Origin: Ectothiorhodospira marina
Lineage (GTDB): Bacteria; Pseudomonadota; Gammaproteobacteria; Ectothiorhodospirales; Ectothiorhodospiraceae
Assembly: GCF_900109495.1 (NCBI RefSeq)
Contig: NZ_FOAA01000011.1
Span: 57,036 to 121,035, forward strand
Direction of reading: 5' to 3'
Length of the DNA: 64,000 nt
The notes under the pieces are model-generated. The model had not been told where the DNA came from, made no database searches, and saw only the letters and a program-made list of their open reading frames with translations. Positions 29,707-38,083 of this stretch are shown here, in pieces. The position numbers were made by a program, and so were the translations under genes. Each line of letters begins with the position of its first letter. Within the stretch, counting starts at the first letter, position 1.

Positions 29707-31095
29707 ATGAGCTTGTCGCAGACCATCGATTTCGATCTGGACCTGATCAACCGTTATAACACGGCGGGTCCCCGCTACACGTCCTATCCCACGGCGGTAC
29801 AGTTCCACGAAGGCTTCGGGGCGGAGCGCTACGCGGAGATGGCCAAGGAAACCAATGCCAGCGGGCGACCGCTGTCGCTGTACTTCCACATCCCCTTCTG
29901 CGATACGGTGTGCTTCTACTGCGCCTGCAACAAGGTGGTCACCAAGGATCGCACCAAGGCCAAGCCCTATCTGGATCGTCTGTACAAGGAAATGGCCATG
30001 CAGGGGGCGCTGTTCGACAAGTCCCGGCCGGTGACCCAGCTGCACTGGGGTGGTGGCACGCCCACCTTCATCTCCCACGACGAGATGACCGAACTCATGG
30101 GCAAGACGGCCGAGCACTTTGGTTTGCTGGATGACGATACCGGCGAGTACTCCATCGAGATCGACCCGCGGGAAGTGGACGACAGCACCCTGGGCCTGCT
30201 GCGCAAGCTGGGCTTCAACCGCATCAGCCTGGGTGTGCAGGACTTTGACGAGAGAGTGCAAAAGTCCGTGAACCGCGTGCAGAGCGAGTCGCTGGTGCTG
30301 GGCGTGCTGGAAGAGGCCAGAAGCCTGGGCTTCCGTTCCACCAGCGTGGACCTGATCTACGGCCTGCCCCATCAGGATCGCAAGACCTTTGGGGACACCA
30401 TCGACAAGATCATCAAGGTGGATCCGGCCCGGATCTCGGTGTTCAACTACGCCCACCTGCCGGATCGCTTCAAGCCCCAGCGCCGCATCGACGAGGAGGC
30501 CCTGCCCAGCCCCGGGGAGAAGCTGGCCATGCTGCAGCAGACCATCCAGCAGCTCACGGAGGCCGGTTACGTGTACATCGGCATGGACCACTTCGCCAAG
30601 CCCGACGACGAACTGGCAGTGGCCCAGCGGGACCACACCCTCTACCGTAACTTCCAGGGGTATTCCACCCACTCCAACTGTGACCTGGTGGGCCTGGGTT
30701 CCACCAGCGTGGGCGTGGTAGGTAACAGCTACAGCCAGAACCACCATGACCTGGAAAAGTACTTCCAGTGCATCGATGAGGGCAGGCTGGCGGTCTTCCG
30801 CGGGGTGGAGCTGGACGCCGACGATGTGCTGCGCCGCGATGTGATCACCCGTCTGATCTGCCACTTCGAACTGGCCTTCGAGGACGTGGAAAAGGTGCAC
30901 GGCATCAAGTTCAGGGATTACTTCGCCCGTGAACTCAAGGAGCTCAAGGCCATGGAAGATGATGGTCTGATCAAGATCTCCGGCAGCGCCATCACCGTGC
31001 AGCCCGCCGGTCGTCTGCTGATCCGTAACATCTGCATGACCTTTGACCGTTATCTGCGTGAGGCCACGGAACAGCGCTTCTCCCGCGTGATCTGA
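29707..31095 (+). CDS. hemN: Oxygen-independent coproporphyrinogen III oxidase (dehydrogenase)
   Basis: A 462-residue radical SAM enzyme for anaerobic haem (and bacteriochlorophyll) synthesis. The motif HIPFCDTVCFYCACNK gives Cys65, Cys69, Cys72 and the extra Cys74 that distinguishes true HemN from HemW. The N-terminal trip-wire stretch NRYNTAGPRYTSYPTA is also typical, and QLHWGGGTPTF follows. The full length (E. coli 457) supports a true HemN. The 160-bp region upstream has TACAAT at 29664 as a possible -10, with a poor -35, and I found no clear FNR palindrome. Confidence 0.95.
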   Translation: MSLSQTIDFDLDLINRYNTAGPRYTSYPTAVQFHEGFGAERYAEMAKETNASGRPLSLYFHIPFCDTVCFYCACNKVVTKDRTKAKPYLDRLYKEMAMQGALFDKSRPVTQLHWGGGTPTFISHDEMTELMGKTAEHFGLLDDDTGEYSIEIDPREVDDSTLGLLRKLGFNRISLGVQDFDERVQKSVNRVQSESLVLGVLEEARSLGFRSTSVDLIYGLPHQDRKTFGDTIDKIIKVDPARISVFNYAHLPDRFKPQRRIDEEALPSPGEKLAMLQQTIQQLTEAGYVYIGMDHFAKPDDELAVAQRDHTLYRNFQGYSTHSNCDLVGLGSTSVGVVGNSYSQNHHDLEKYFQCIDEGRLAVFRGVELDADDVLRRDVITRLICHFELAFEDVEKVHGIKFRDYFARELKELKAMEDDGLIKISGSAITVQPAGRLLIRNICMTFDRYLREATEQRFSRVI

Positions 31096-31099
31096 TCCC

Positions 31100-31155
31100 G
31101 CCGCCCTCTGCCCTTACCCCAAACCCTCTCCCGCCTGGCGGGGGAGGGTCCATCC
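31100..31155. repeat. Short copy of the palindromic intergenic repeat
   Basis: CCCTTACCCCAAACCCTCTCCCGCC followed by GGCGGGGGAGGG: one stem of the dispersed family between hemN and aroC. The stem CCCTCTCCCGCC/GGCGGGGGAGGG has a single mismatch and almost no loop. Confidence 0.7.
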
Positions 31156-31173
31156 CACGGGGCCCGAGCATCC

Positions 31174-32238
31174 ATGTCCGGAAACACCATAGGCAAGCTG
31201 TTTACTGTGACCAGCTTTGGCGAGAGCCACGGCCCGGCCATCGGCTGTATCGTCGATGGCTGCCCACCCGGTCTGCCATTGAGCGAGGCCGATCTGCAGG
31301 GGGACCTGGATCGGCGTCGTCCGGGGACCTCCCGGCATACCACCCAGCGCAGGGAGCCGGATCAGGTGAAGATCCTCTCCGGCGTCTTTGAGGGTGTGAC
31401 CACCGGGACGCCGATTGGGCTTTTGATCGAGAACGCAGACCAGCGCTCCAAGGACTATTCGGAGATCGCCGAGCGCTTCCGGCCCGGTCATGCGGATTAC
31501 ACCTACTTCAAGAAATATGGCCTGCGGGATTACCGGGGCGGGGGTCGCAGTTCGGCCCGGGAGACCGCCATGCGGGTGGCCGCCGGTGGCATTGCCAAGA
31601 AGTATCTGCGTGAGCACTTCGGGGTGCAGGTGCGGGGTTATCTGGCGCAACTGGGGCCGATCCGTATCGAGACCGTGGACTGGTCCGTGGTGGACACCAA
31701 CCCCTTCTTCTGTCCCGATGCCGCCAAGGTGCCGGAGCTGGAGGCCTATATGGATGCCCTGCGCAAGGAGGGGGATTCCATCGGTGCCCGCATCAACGTG
31801 GAGGCCTCGGGGCTGCCAGCCGGTTGGGGCGAGCCGGTATTCGACCGGCTGGACGCCGACATCGCCCATGCCATGATGGGCATCAATGCGGTCAAGGCGG
31901 TGGAGGTGGGTGATGGTTTTGCCTGTGTGGAGCAAAAAGGCACCGAACACCGGGATGAGATGACCTCGGAAGGATTTGTCTCCAACCATGCCGGCGGTGT
32001 GCTGGGCGGGATCTCCTCGAGTCAGGACATTCGCGTGAGCATGGCCTTGAAGCCCACCTCGAGCATCCGCTTGCCGGGACGATCCCTGGATGTGCATGGC
32101 GAGCCAGTGGAGGTGATCACCACCGGGCGCCACGACCCCTGCGTGGGCATCCGCGCCACCCCCATCGCCGAGGCCATGCTGGCCATCGTGCTGATGGATC
32201 ATGCGCTGCGGCATCGGGGGCAGGTGGGGGGGCGTTAG
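31174..32238 (+). CDS. aroC: Chorismate synthase
   Basis: A 354-residue FMN-dependent enzyme for the last step to chorismate. All three family signatures are present: [20 protein letters not shown] near the N-terminus, the [19 protein letters not shown] region (about residue 125), and RDPCVGIR-type [16 protein letters not shown] near the C-terminus. The start at 31174 ([20 protein letters not shown]) fits other AroC proteins. It feeds the trp genes lying 10 kb downstream. Confidence 0.97.
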   Translation: MSGNTIGKLFTVTSFGESHGPAIGCIVDGCPPGLPLSEADLQGDLDRRRPGTSRHTTQRREPDQVKILSGVFEGVTTGTPIGLLIENADQRSKDYSEIAERFRPGHADYTYFKKYGLRDYRGGGRSSARETAMRVAAGGIAKKYLREHFGVQVRGYLAQLGPIRIETVDWSVVDTNPFFCPDAAKVPELEAYMDALRKEGDSIGARINVEASGLPAGWGEPVFDRLDADIAHAMMGINAVKAVEVGDGFACVEQKGTEHRDEMTSEGFVSNHAGGVLGGISSSQDIRVSMALKPTSSIRLPGRSLDVHGEPVEVITTGRHDPCVGIRATPIAEAMLAIVLMDHALRHRGQVGGR

Positions 32239-32261
32239 GGGTTCCAGTTGCCCCCTCTGAT

Positions 32262-32345
32262 CAACAGCGACCTCCCTTCTCCCCTCAGGGGAGAAGGGCC
32301 GGGGATGGGGGGAGCGGCGGGCACGACGCCCTGTTCGCCGCCCTC
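32262..32345. repeat. Palindromic intergenic repeat after aroC
   Basis: CTCCCTTCTCCCCTCAGGGGAGAAGG hairpin followed by GCCGGGGATGGGGGGAGCGGCGGGCACGACGCC. The same ending, AGCGG(C/T)GGGCAC(G)A(C/T)GCC, occurs after the copy at 1490, so the family has a conserved tail outside the stem. Confidence 0.75.
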
Positions 32346-32374
32346 GCCCCAACCGCCTTGATTCCGGAAACACC

Positions 32375-33556
32375 ATGCCTGCTTCGTACTGGAAACTCTC
32401 CAGCTTCTATTTTTTCTATTTCGCCAGCATCGGCGCCTTCATGCCCTACTGGGGCCTGTACCTGAAGGAGCAGGGCTTTGGCGCTGGGCAGATCGGCGAA
32501 CTCATGGCCATCATCCTGGCCACCAAGATCATCGCCCCCAATGTCTGGGGCTGGCTGGCGGACCACACCGGCAAACGCACGCTGGTGGTGCGCATTGCTG
32601 CCGGTATGGCCATGATCTGCTTTGCCGGTTTGCTGTTTCACTCCGGCTACTGGTGGGTGGCGGTCACCATGGCCCTGTTCAGTTTCTTCTGGAACGCCGC
32701 GCTGCCCCAGTTCGAAGCCACCACCATGAATCACCTGGGCAAGAGCACCCACGCCTACAGCCGCATCCGGCTCTGGGGTTCCATCGGCTTCGTGCTCTCC
32801 GTAGGCAGCCTGGGGGCGGTATTCGAGACTGTGGGTGTGTCCTGGTTGCCCTGGATCGTTCTGACACTGCTGGGCGCCCTGTGGCTCAGCACCCTGCGGG
32901 TGCGAGATGGGGGGGTAGACCATTCCGGGCCCGAGCCGGAAACCCTGTGGACCACCCTGAAGATCCCGGCGGTGATCCTGCTTTTGGTGGCCTGTTTCAT
33001 GATGCAGGCCAGTCACGGCCCCTATTATGCGTTCTTTACCCTGTATCTGGAGGAGCATGGCTACACCCGCACGGTGGCCGGTTATCTCTGGGCACTTGGG
33101 GTGCTGGCGGAGGTGGGTGTATTCCTGATGATGCATCGCTGGCTGCCGCGTTTTGGCGCCTGGCGTCTGCTCGCTCTGGCTCTGCTGATTACCGCGGTGC
33201 GCTGGGGGCTGTTGGCGGGTTTCGTGGACAGCCTGCCGCTGCTGGTGGTCATTCAATGCATGCACGCGGCCAGCTATGGCCTGTACCACGCGGCAGCCAT
33301 CTCACTGATCCACCAGTTCTTCGTCGGGCGTCAGCAGGGTCGGGGTCAGGCCCTGTATTCCTCCCTCAGCTTTGGTCTGGGAGGCGCCATGGGAGCCCTG
33401 GCCAGTGGTTACATCTGGGATGGCCTGGGTCCCTTGTGGGTGTATGTGATGGCCTCGGGACTGGCAACCACGGGGTTTGTGGCAGCCCTGCTGGGAAGCG
33501 GCTCGCGCCAGTCTGCACTGATATCATCCCCCACCTCCCGGACGAACGGGTTTTAG
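32375..33556 (+). CDS. MFS transporter of the LacY/HcaT-like (PPP) family
   Basis: A 393-residue protein with 12 predicted membrane helices. The N-terminus SFYFFYFASIGAFMPYWGLYLKEQGF and the loop LADHTGKRTLVVR are typical of the MFS_1-like group that includes HcaT and YcaD-like proteins. The midpoint loop (about residues 185-205) is charged, and SRIRLWGSIGFVLSVGSLG follows the usual helix 4/5 pattern. The substrate is not predictable. It stands alone between aroC and leuC. Confidence 0.85.
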   Translation: MPASYWKLSSFYFFYFASIGAFMPYWGLYLKEQGFGAGQIGELMAIILATKIIAPNVWGWLADHTGKRTLVVRIAAGMAMICFAGLLFHSGYWWVAVTMALFSFFWNAALPQFEATTMNHLGKSTHAYSRIRLWGSIGFVLSVGSLGAVFETVGVSWLPWIVLTLLGALWLSTLRVRDGGVDHSGPEPETLWTTLKIPAVILLLVACFMMQASHGPYYAFFTLYLEEHGYTRTVAGYLWALGVLAEVGVFLMMHRWLPRFGAWRLLALALLITAVRWGLLAGFVDSLPLLVVIQCMHAASYGLYHAAAISLIHQFFVGRQQGRGQALYSSLSFGLGGAMGALASGYIWDGLGPLWVYVMASGLATTGFVAALLGSGSRQSALISSPTSRTNGF

Positions 33557-33636
33557 CCGTGGTCTGATAAGATAAGGCAGCGATTATTCAATCCCGGCCT
33601 CTGTCCCCTTGCCAGAGGCAATTGAGGTATTCATTC

Positions 33637-35043
33637 ATGACCGGAAAGACACTCTACGACAAACTCTGGGATGCCCACGTGGTACGCCGCGAGGACGATG
33701 ACACGGCTCTGCTTTACATCGACCGGCATCTGGTACATGAGGTGACGTCGCCCCAGGCCTTCGAAGGCCTGCGTCTGGCTGGACGTCAGCCCTGGCGTAC
33801 CAATACGGTGCTGGCCGTGCCGGATCACAATGTGCCCACCACGGACCGGGACCGGGGCATCGCCGATCCCGTCTCCCGCATCCAGGTGGAAACGCTTCAG
33901 GACAACGTCACAAGCCTGGGCATCACCTTCTTCCCCATGAGCGACGTGCGTCAGGGCATCGTGCATGTGATTGGTCCGGAGCAGGGCGCCACATTGCCCG
34001 GCATGACCGTGGTTTGCGGTGACTCCCATACTTCCACCCATGGGGCCTTCGGGGCCCTGTCCGTGGGTATCGGCACCTCGGAGGTGGAGCACGTGCTGGC
34101 CACCCAGTGTCTGCTGCAGAAGAAGATGAAGAACATGCTGGTCTCCGTGGACGGCAAGGTGGGGCCCGGTGTCACCGCCAAGGACATCGTGCTGGCCATC
34201 ATCGGCGAGATCGGTACTGCTGGTGGCACGGGTTGCGCCATCGAGTTTGGTGGCGAGGCGATTCGTGATCTGTCCATGGAGGGGCGCATGACCGTATGCA
34301 ACATGGCCATTGAGGCGGGAGCCCGGGCCGGCATGGTGGCCGTGGACCAGACCACCATCGATTATGTGAAGGATCGCCCCTATGCCCCCCGTGGCGAACA
34401 CTGGGAGCAGGCCGTGGCTGCCTGGCGGGAGCTGAAATCCGATCCGGATGCGAAGTTTGACCACGTGGTGCACATCGATGCCGCCGGCATCCAGCCCCAG
34501 GTGAGCTGGGGGACCTCTCCGGAGATGGTGGCCCCGATCGGCGGTCGGGTGCCCGACCCGGCCCTGTCCGGCGACGCAGTCAAGACCCGGGGCATGGAAC
34601 GGGCGCTGGAATACATGGGCCTGCAGGCCGGCATGCCCGTGACCGATATCCAGGTGGACAAGGTGTTCATCGGTTCCTGCACCAACGGTCGTCTGGAAGA
34701 CATCCGCGCTGCAGCCCAGGTGGTCAAGGGGCGTCGGGTGGCCGAGAACGTCAAACTGGCCATGGTGGTGCCGGGCTCGGGCCTGGTGAAGCAGCAGGCG
34801 GAACAGGAAGGCCTGGACAAGGTGTTCCTGGAGGCCGGCTTCGAATGGCGCGACCCGGGTTGCTCCATGTGTCTGGCCATGAACGCCGACCGCCTGGAGC
34901 CCGGTGAACGTTGCGCCTCCACCTCCAATCGCAATTTCGAGGGTCGCCAGGGCCTGGGTGGGCGCACCCACCTGGTGAGCCCCGCCATGGCGGCCGCCGC
35001 TGCGGTGGCCGGGCATTTCGTCGATGTCCGCGACATGAACTGA
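33637..35043 (+). CDS. leuC: 3-isopropylmalate dehydratase large subunit
   Basis: A 468-residue aconitase-family subunit for leucine synthesis. The start is the ATG at 33637 ([16 protein letters not shown]) behind GAGGT; a TTG at 33622 is not needed. The cluster cysteines are in [20 protein letters not shown] and [11 protein letters not shown]. Length matches E. coli LeuC (466). leuD follows after 13 bp and leuB after a further 96 bp. I see no leucine-rich leader peptide ahead of it. Confidence 0.97.
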   Translation: MTGKTLYDKLWDAHVVRREDDDTALLYIDRHLVHEVTSPQAFEGLRLAGRQPWRTNTVLAVPDHNVPTTDRDRGIADPVSRIQVETLQDNVTSLGITFFPMSDVRQGIVHVIGPEQGATLPGMTVVCGDSHTSTHGAFGALSVGIGTSEVEHVLATQCLLQKKMKNMLVSVDGKVGPGVTAKDIVLAIIGEIGTAGGTGCAIEFGGEAIRDLSMEGRMTVCNMAIEAGARAGMVAVDQTTIDYVKDRPYAPRGEHWEQAVAAWRELKSDPDAKFDHVVHIDAAGIQPQVSWGTSPEMVAPIGGRVPDPALSGDAVKTRGMERALEYMGLQAGMPVTDIQVDKVFIGSCTNGRLEDIRAAAQVVKGRRVAENVKLAMVVPGSGLVKQQAEQEGLDKVFLEAGFEWRDPGCSMCLAMNADRLEPGERCASTSNRNFEGRQGLGGRTHLVSPAMAAAAAVAGHFVDVRDMN

Positions 35044-35056
35044 ATGAGGTGACCCC

Positions 35057-35698
35057 ATGGAAAAATTTCAAAGACTGACCGCCAAGGTGGCGCCGCTGGA
35101 CCGCTCCAATGTGGACACCGACGCCATCATCCCCAAGCAGTATCTGAAATCCGTCAAGCGCACGGGCTTTGGTCCCACGCTGTTCGATGACTGGCGTTAT
35201 CTCGACCCGGGCGAGCCGGGGATGGATCACAGTCAGCGTCGCCAGAACCCGGACTTCGTGCTGAACGATCCCCGCTATCAGGGCGCACAGGTGCTCCTGG
35301 CCCGCAAGAATTTCGGCTGCGGTTCCTCCCGCGAGCACGCGGTGTGGGCCTTGACCGATTATGGTTTTCGGGCCGTGATCGCCCCGAGCTATGCGGATAT
35401 CTTCTTCAGCAACAGTTTCAAGAACGGACTCCTGCCGCTGGTGCTGGACGAGGCCATCGTCGATCAACTCTTCAATGAGGTGCTGGCCGAGCCCGGCTAT
35501 CAGTTGACCGTGGACCTGGAGGCCCAGACCGTGGAGACCCCTTCGGGTGAGCGCTTCTCCTTTCAGGTGGATCCCTTCCGGCGCCATTGTCTGCTCAATG
35601 GGCTGGATGATATCGGTCTCACCCTGCAACATGCCGATGACATCCGGGCCTACGAACAAAAGCGCGGTGCCGAGGCGCCCTGGTTGTTTCCGGCCTGA
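35057..35698 (+). CDS. leuD: 3-isopropylmalate dehydratase small subunit
   Basis: A 213-residue swivel domain that completes the LeuC active site. The start [31 protein letters not shown] is standard, and [30 protein letters not shown] holds the substrate-binding loop. The ribosome site TGAGGTGACCCC lies just upstream, inside the 13-bp gap from leuC. Confidence 0.97.
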   Translation: MEKFQRLTAKVAPLDRSNVDTDAIIPKQYLKSVKRTGFGPTLFDDWRYLDPGEPGMDHSQRRQNPDFVLNDPRYQGAQVLLARKNFGCGSSREHAVWALTDYGFRAVIAPSYADIFFSNSFKNGLLPLVLDEAIVDQLFNEVLAEPGYQLTVDLEAQTVETPSGERFSFQVDPFRRHCLLNGLDDIGLTLQHADDIRAYEQKRGAEAPWLFPA

Positions 35699-35794
35699 TA
35701 AACGATTCACGCACGTCGAGGGGCCGCCTGCCCTGGAGGGCGGCTCCGGCTGGCCCAGTGTTCAATCAACTCCTGTTGTAATTCCGAGTATCCC

Positions 35795-36874
35795 ATGACC
35801 CATAAAATCCTTGTCATGCCCGGTGATGGCATCGGCCCCGAGATCGTTACCGAGGCGACCCGCCTGCTCAACGCCCTGCGCGAGCGCTTCGGCCTGGATG
35901 CCGAGCTGGAAAAGGCCCCCATTGGTGGCGCCGGCTACGATGCTGCCGGTGAGCCCCTGCCGGAACAGACCCTGAAGCTGGCCCGTGAGGCCGATGGATT
36001 GCTGCTGGGTGCCGTGGGTGGCCCTCGCTATGACGAACTGCCCTGGGAGAAGCGCCCTGAGCGCGGCCTGTTGGCCATCCGTGCACAGCTGGAACTCTTC
36101 TCCAACCTGCGCCCGGCCATCCTCTACCCGCAATTGGCTTCGGCCTCCGCCCTCAAGCCGGAGATTGTCGGTGGCCTGGACATCATGATCCTGCGGGAAC
36201 TCACCGGTGGAGCCTATTTTGGCAAGCCTCGGGGCATCGATACCCGCGAGGATGGCGTGCGCCAAGGCTATAACACCATCATCTATTCCGAGCCGGAGAT
36301 TGAACGCATCGCCCGCAGTGGCTTTGATATCGCCATGAAGCGGGATCGGCGCCTGTGTTCCGTGGACAAGGCCAATGTGCTGGAGGTCTCACAACTGTGG
36401 CGCGAAGTGGTGGAGCGGGTGGCCAAGGATTACCCGGATGTGGCGCTGTCCCACATGTACGTGGACAATGCCGCCATGCAGTTGGTGCGCGCGCCCAAGC
36501 AGTTCGACGTGATCGTCACCGAGAACATGTTCGGCGACATCCTCTCCGACGCGGCCGCCATGCTCACCGGCTCCATCGGCATGCTGCCTTCCGCCTCCCT
36601 GGATGCCCATGGAAAGGGTCTGTACGAGCCCATTCATGGCTCGGCTCCCGATATTGCCGGGCAGGGCCTGGCCAATCCGCTGGCCACGCTGCTGTCGGTG
36701 GCCATGATGCTGCGCTACAGTCTCAATGAAGAGGCCCAGGCGGCCCGTGTCGAGGCGGCTGTGGGTCGGGTGCTGGATGATGGCCTGCGCACGCCGGATA
36801 TCTGGACTCAAGGTTGCGACAAGGTGGACACCCAGACGATGGGGCAGGCGGTGGTGGCCGCCCTGTCCGACTGA
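35795..36874 (+). CDS. leuB: 3-isopropylmalate dehydrogenase
   Basis: A 359-residue NAD-dependent enzyme for the third step of leucine synthesis. It has the [13 protein letters not shown] start, [12 protein letters not shown], the arginine-rich substrate site [13 protein letters not shown], and the metal/NAD signature [26 protein letters not shown]. The 96-bp gap after leuD contains a GCCGCC/GGCGGC stem near 35725-35745 without a T-run. Confidence 0.97.
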   Translation: MTHKILVMPGDGIGPEIVTEATRLLNALRERFGLDAELEKAPIGGAGYDAAGEPLPEQTLKLAREADGLLLGAVGGPRYDELPWEKRPERGLLAIRAQLELFSNLRPAILYPQLASASALKPEIVGGLDIMILRELTGGAYFGKPRGIDTREDGVRQGYNTIIYSEPEIERIARSGFDIAMKRDRRLCSVDKANVLEVSQLWREVVERVAKDYPDVALSHMYVDNAAMQLVRAPKQFDVIVTENMFGDILSDAAAMLTGSIGMLPSASLDAHGKGLYEPIHGSAPDIAGQGLANPLATLLSVAMMLRYSLNEEAQAARVEAAVGRVLDDGLRTPDIWTQGCDKVDTQTMGQAVVAALSD

Positions 36875-36928
36875 TCCCTTGTCACCCACGCACCCATCAA
36901 TCAGTATTTGATCCAAGGATTTACAAAG

Positions 36929-37951
36929 ATGAGCAAAACCTATGATGTGGCCGTTGTCGGCGCGACTGGCGCCGTTGGCGAGACCATGCTGTCCATCCTG
37001 GCCGAACGGAATTTCCCCGTCGGGCAGGTGTATGCGGTGGCCAGCAGCCGTTCTGCCGGTTCCCGGGTAAGTTTCGGTGACCGTCAACTGGTGGTGCAGG
37101 ACCTGGCCGAGTTCGATTTCTCCAAGGTGCAGATCGGTCTGTTCTCGCCCGGCGCCTCCGTCTCCAAGGAATATGCGCCCAAGGCGGCTGCGGCCGGCTG
37201 TGTGGTGATCGACAACACCTCTCAGTTCCGCTATGACGACGATATTCCGCTGGTGGTGCCGGAGGTGAACCCTCATGCCGTGGCCCAGCACACCCATCGG
37301 GGCATCATCGCCAACCCCAATTGCTCCACCATTCAGATGCTGGTGGCGCTCAAGCCCCTGCACGACGCCGTGGGTATCGAGCGCATCAACGTGGCCACTT
37401 ACCAGGCGGTGTCAGGCACCGGCAAGGAGGCCATCGAGGAACTGGCCGGTCAGTCGGCACGCCTGCTCAACGGCCAACCGGTGGAATGCCAGGTGTATCC
37501 CAAGCAGATCGCCTTCAATTGCCTGCCGCACATCGATGTCTTCCTGGAGAATGGCTACACCAAGGAAGAGATGAAGATGGTCTGGGAGACCCGCAAGATC
37601 TTCGAGGACGACTCGATTCAGGTGAATCCCACCACCGTGCGTGTGCCGGTGTTCTACGGTCATTCCGAGGCCGTGCATATCGAGACCCGGGACAAGATCA
37701 GTGCCGAGAAGGCGCGCGAACTGCTGGCAAACGCGCCGGGCGTGGAAGTGCTGGACGAGCGTGCCGATGGCGGTTACCCCACCGCGGTCACCGAGGGGGC
37801 CAATCGGGATCCGGTCTTTGTGGGCCGCATCCGCGAGGATATCTCCCATCCCAGGGGGCTGAATATGTGGGTGGTTGCGGATAACGTGCGCAAGGGTGCC
37901 GCCCTCAACAGTATCCAAATCGCCGAAGTTTTGATAAAAGATTACCTATAA
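36929..37951 (+). CDS. asd: Aspartate-semialdehyde dehydrogenase
   Basis: A 340-residue NADPH enzyme that makes aspartate semialdehyde for lysine, threonine, methionine and diaminopimelate. The ATG at 36929 (MSKTYDVAVVGATGAVG) is behind AAGGA; an upstream start at 36908 is not supported. The nucleophile is Cys132 in ANPNCSTIQM and EEMKMVWETRKI is the usual C-terminal helix; the catalytic cysteine distinguishes it from the inactive Usg paralogue. leuB-asd-fimV is the order in Pseudomonas. Confidence 0.96.
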   Translation: MSKTYDVAVVGATGAVGETMLSILAERNFPVGQVYAVASSRSAGSRVSFGDRQLVVQDLAEFDFSKVQIGLFSPGASVSKEYAPKAAAAGCVVIDNTSQFRYDDDIPLVVPEVNPHAVAQHTHRGIIANPNCSTIQMLVALKPLHDAVGIERINVATYQAVSGTGKEAIEELAGQSARLLNGQPVECQVYPKQIAFNCLPHIDVFLENGYTKEEMKMVWETRKIFEDDSIQVNPTTVRVPVFYGHSEAVHIETRDKISAEKARELLANAPGVEVLDERADGGYPTAVTEGANRDPVFVGRIREDISHPRGLNMWVVADNVRKGAALNSIQIAEVLIKDYL

Positions 37952-38083
37952 CGCGAGCCTGTCCTGAGTCAGCGGACCGGGTGCAGCGCCCGGGCCGCTG
38001 CACGTGGAGGCTCAACCGGGGGAACGGCGGCCGGGCCGGATGAACAGGACGGTCCCCGGTCGTGTTAAAGAGGGGATGATGCT

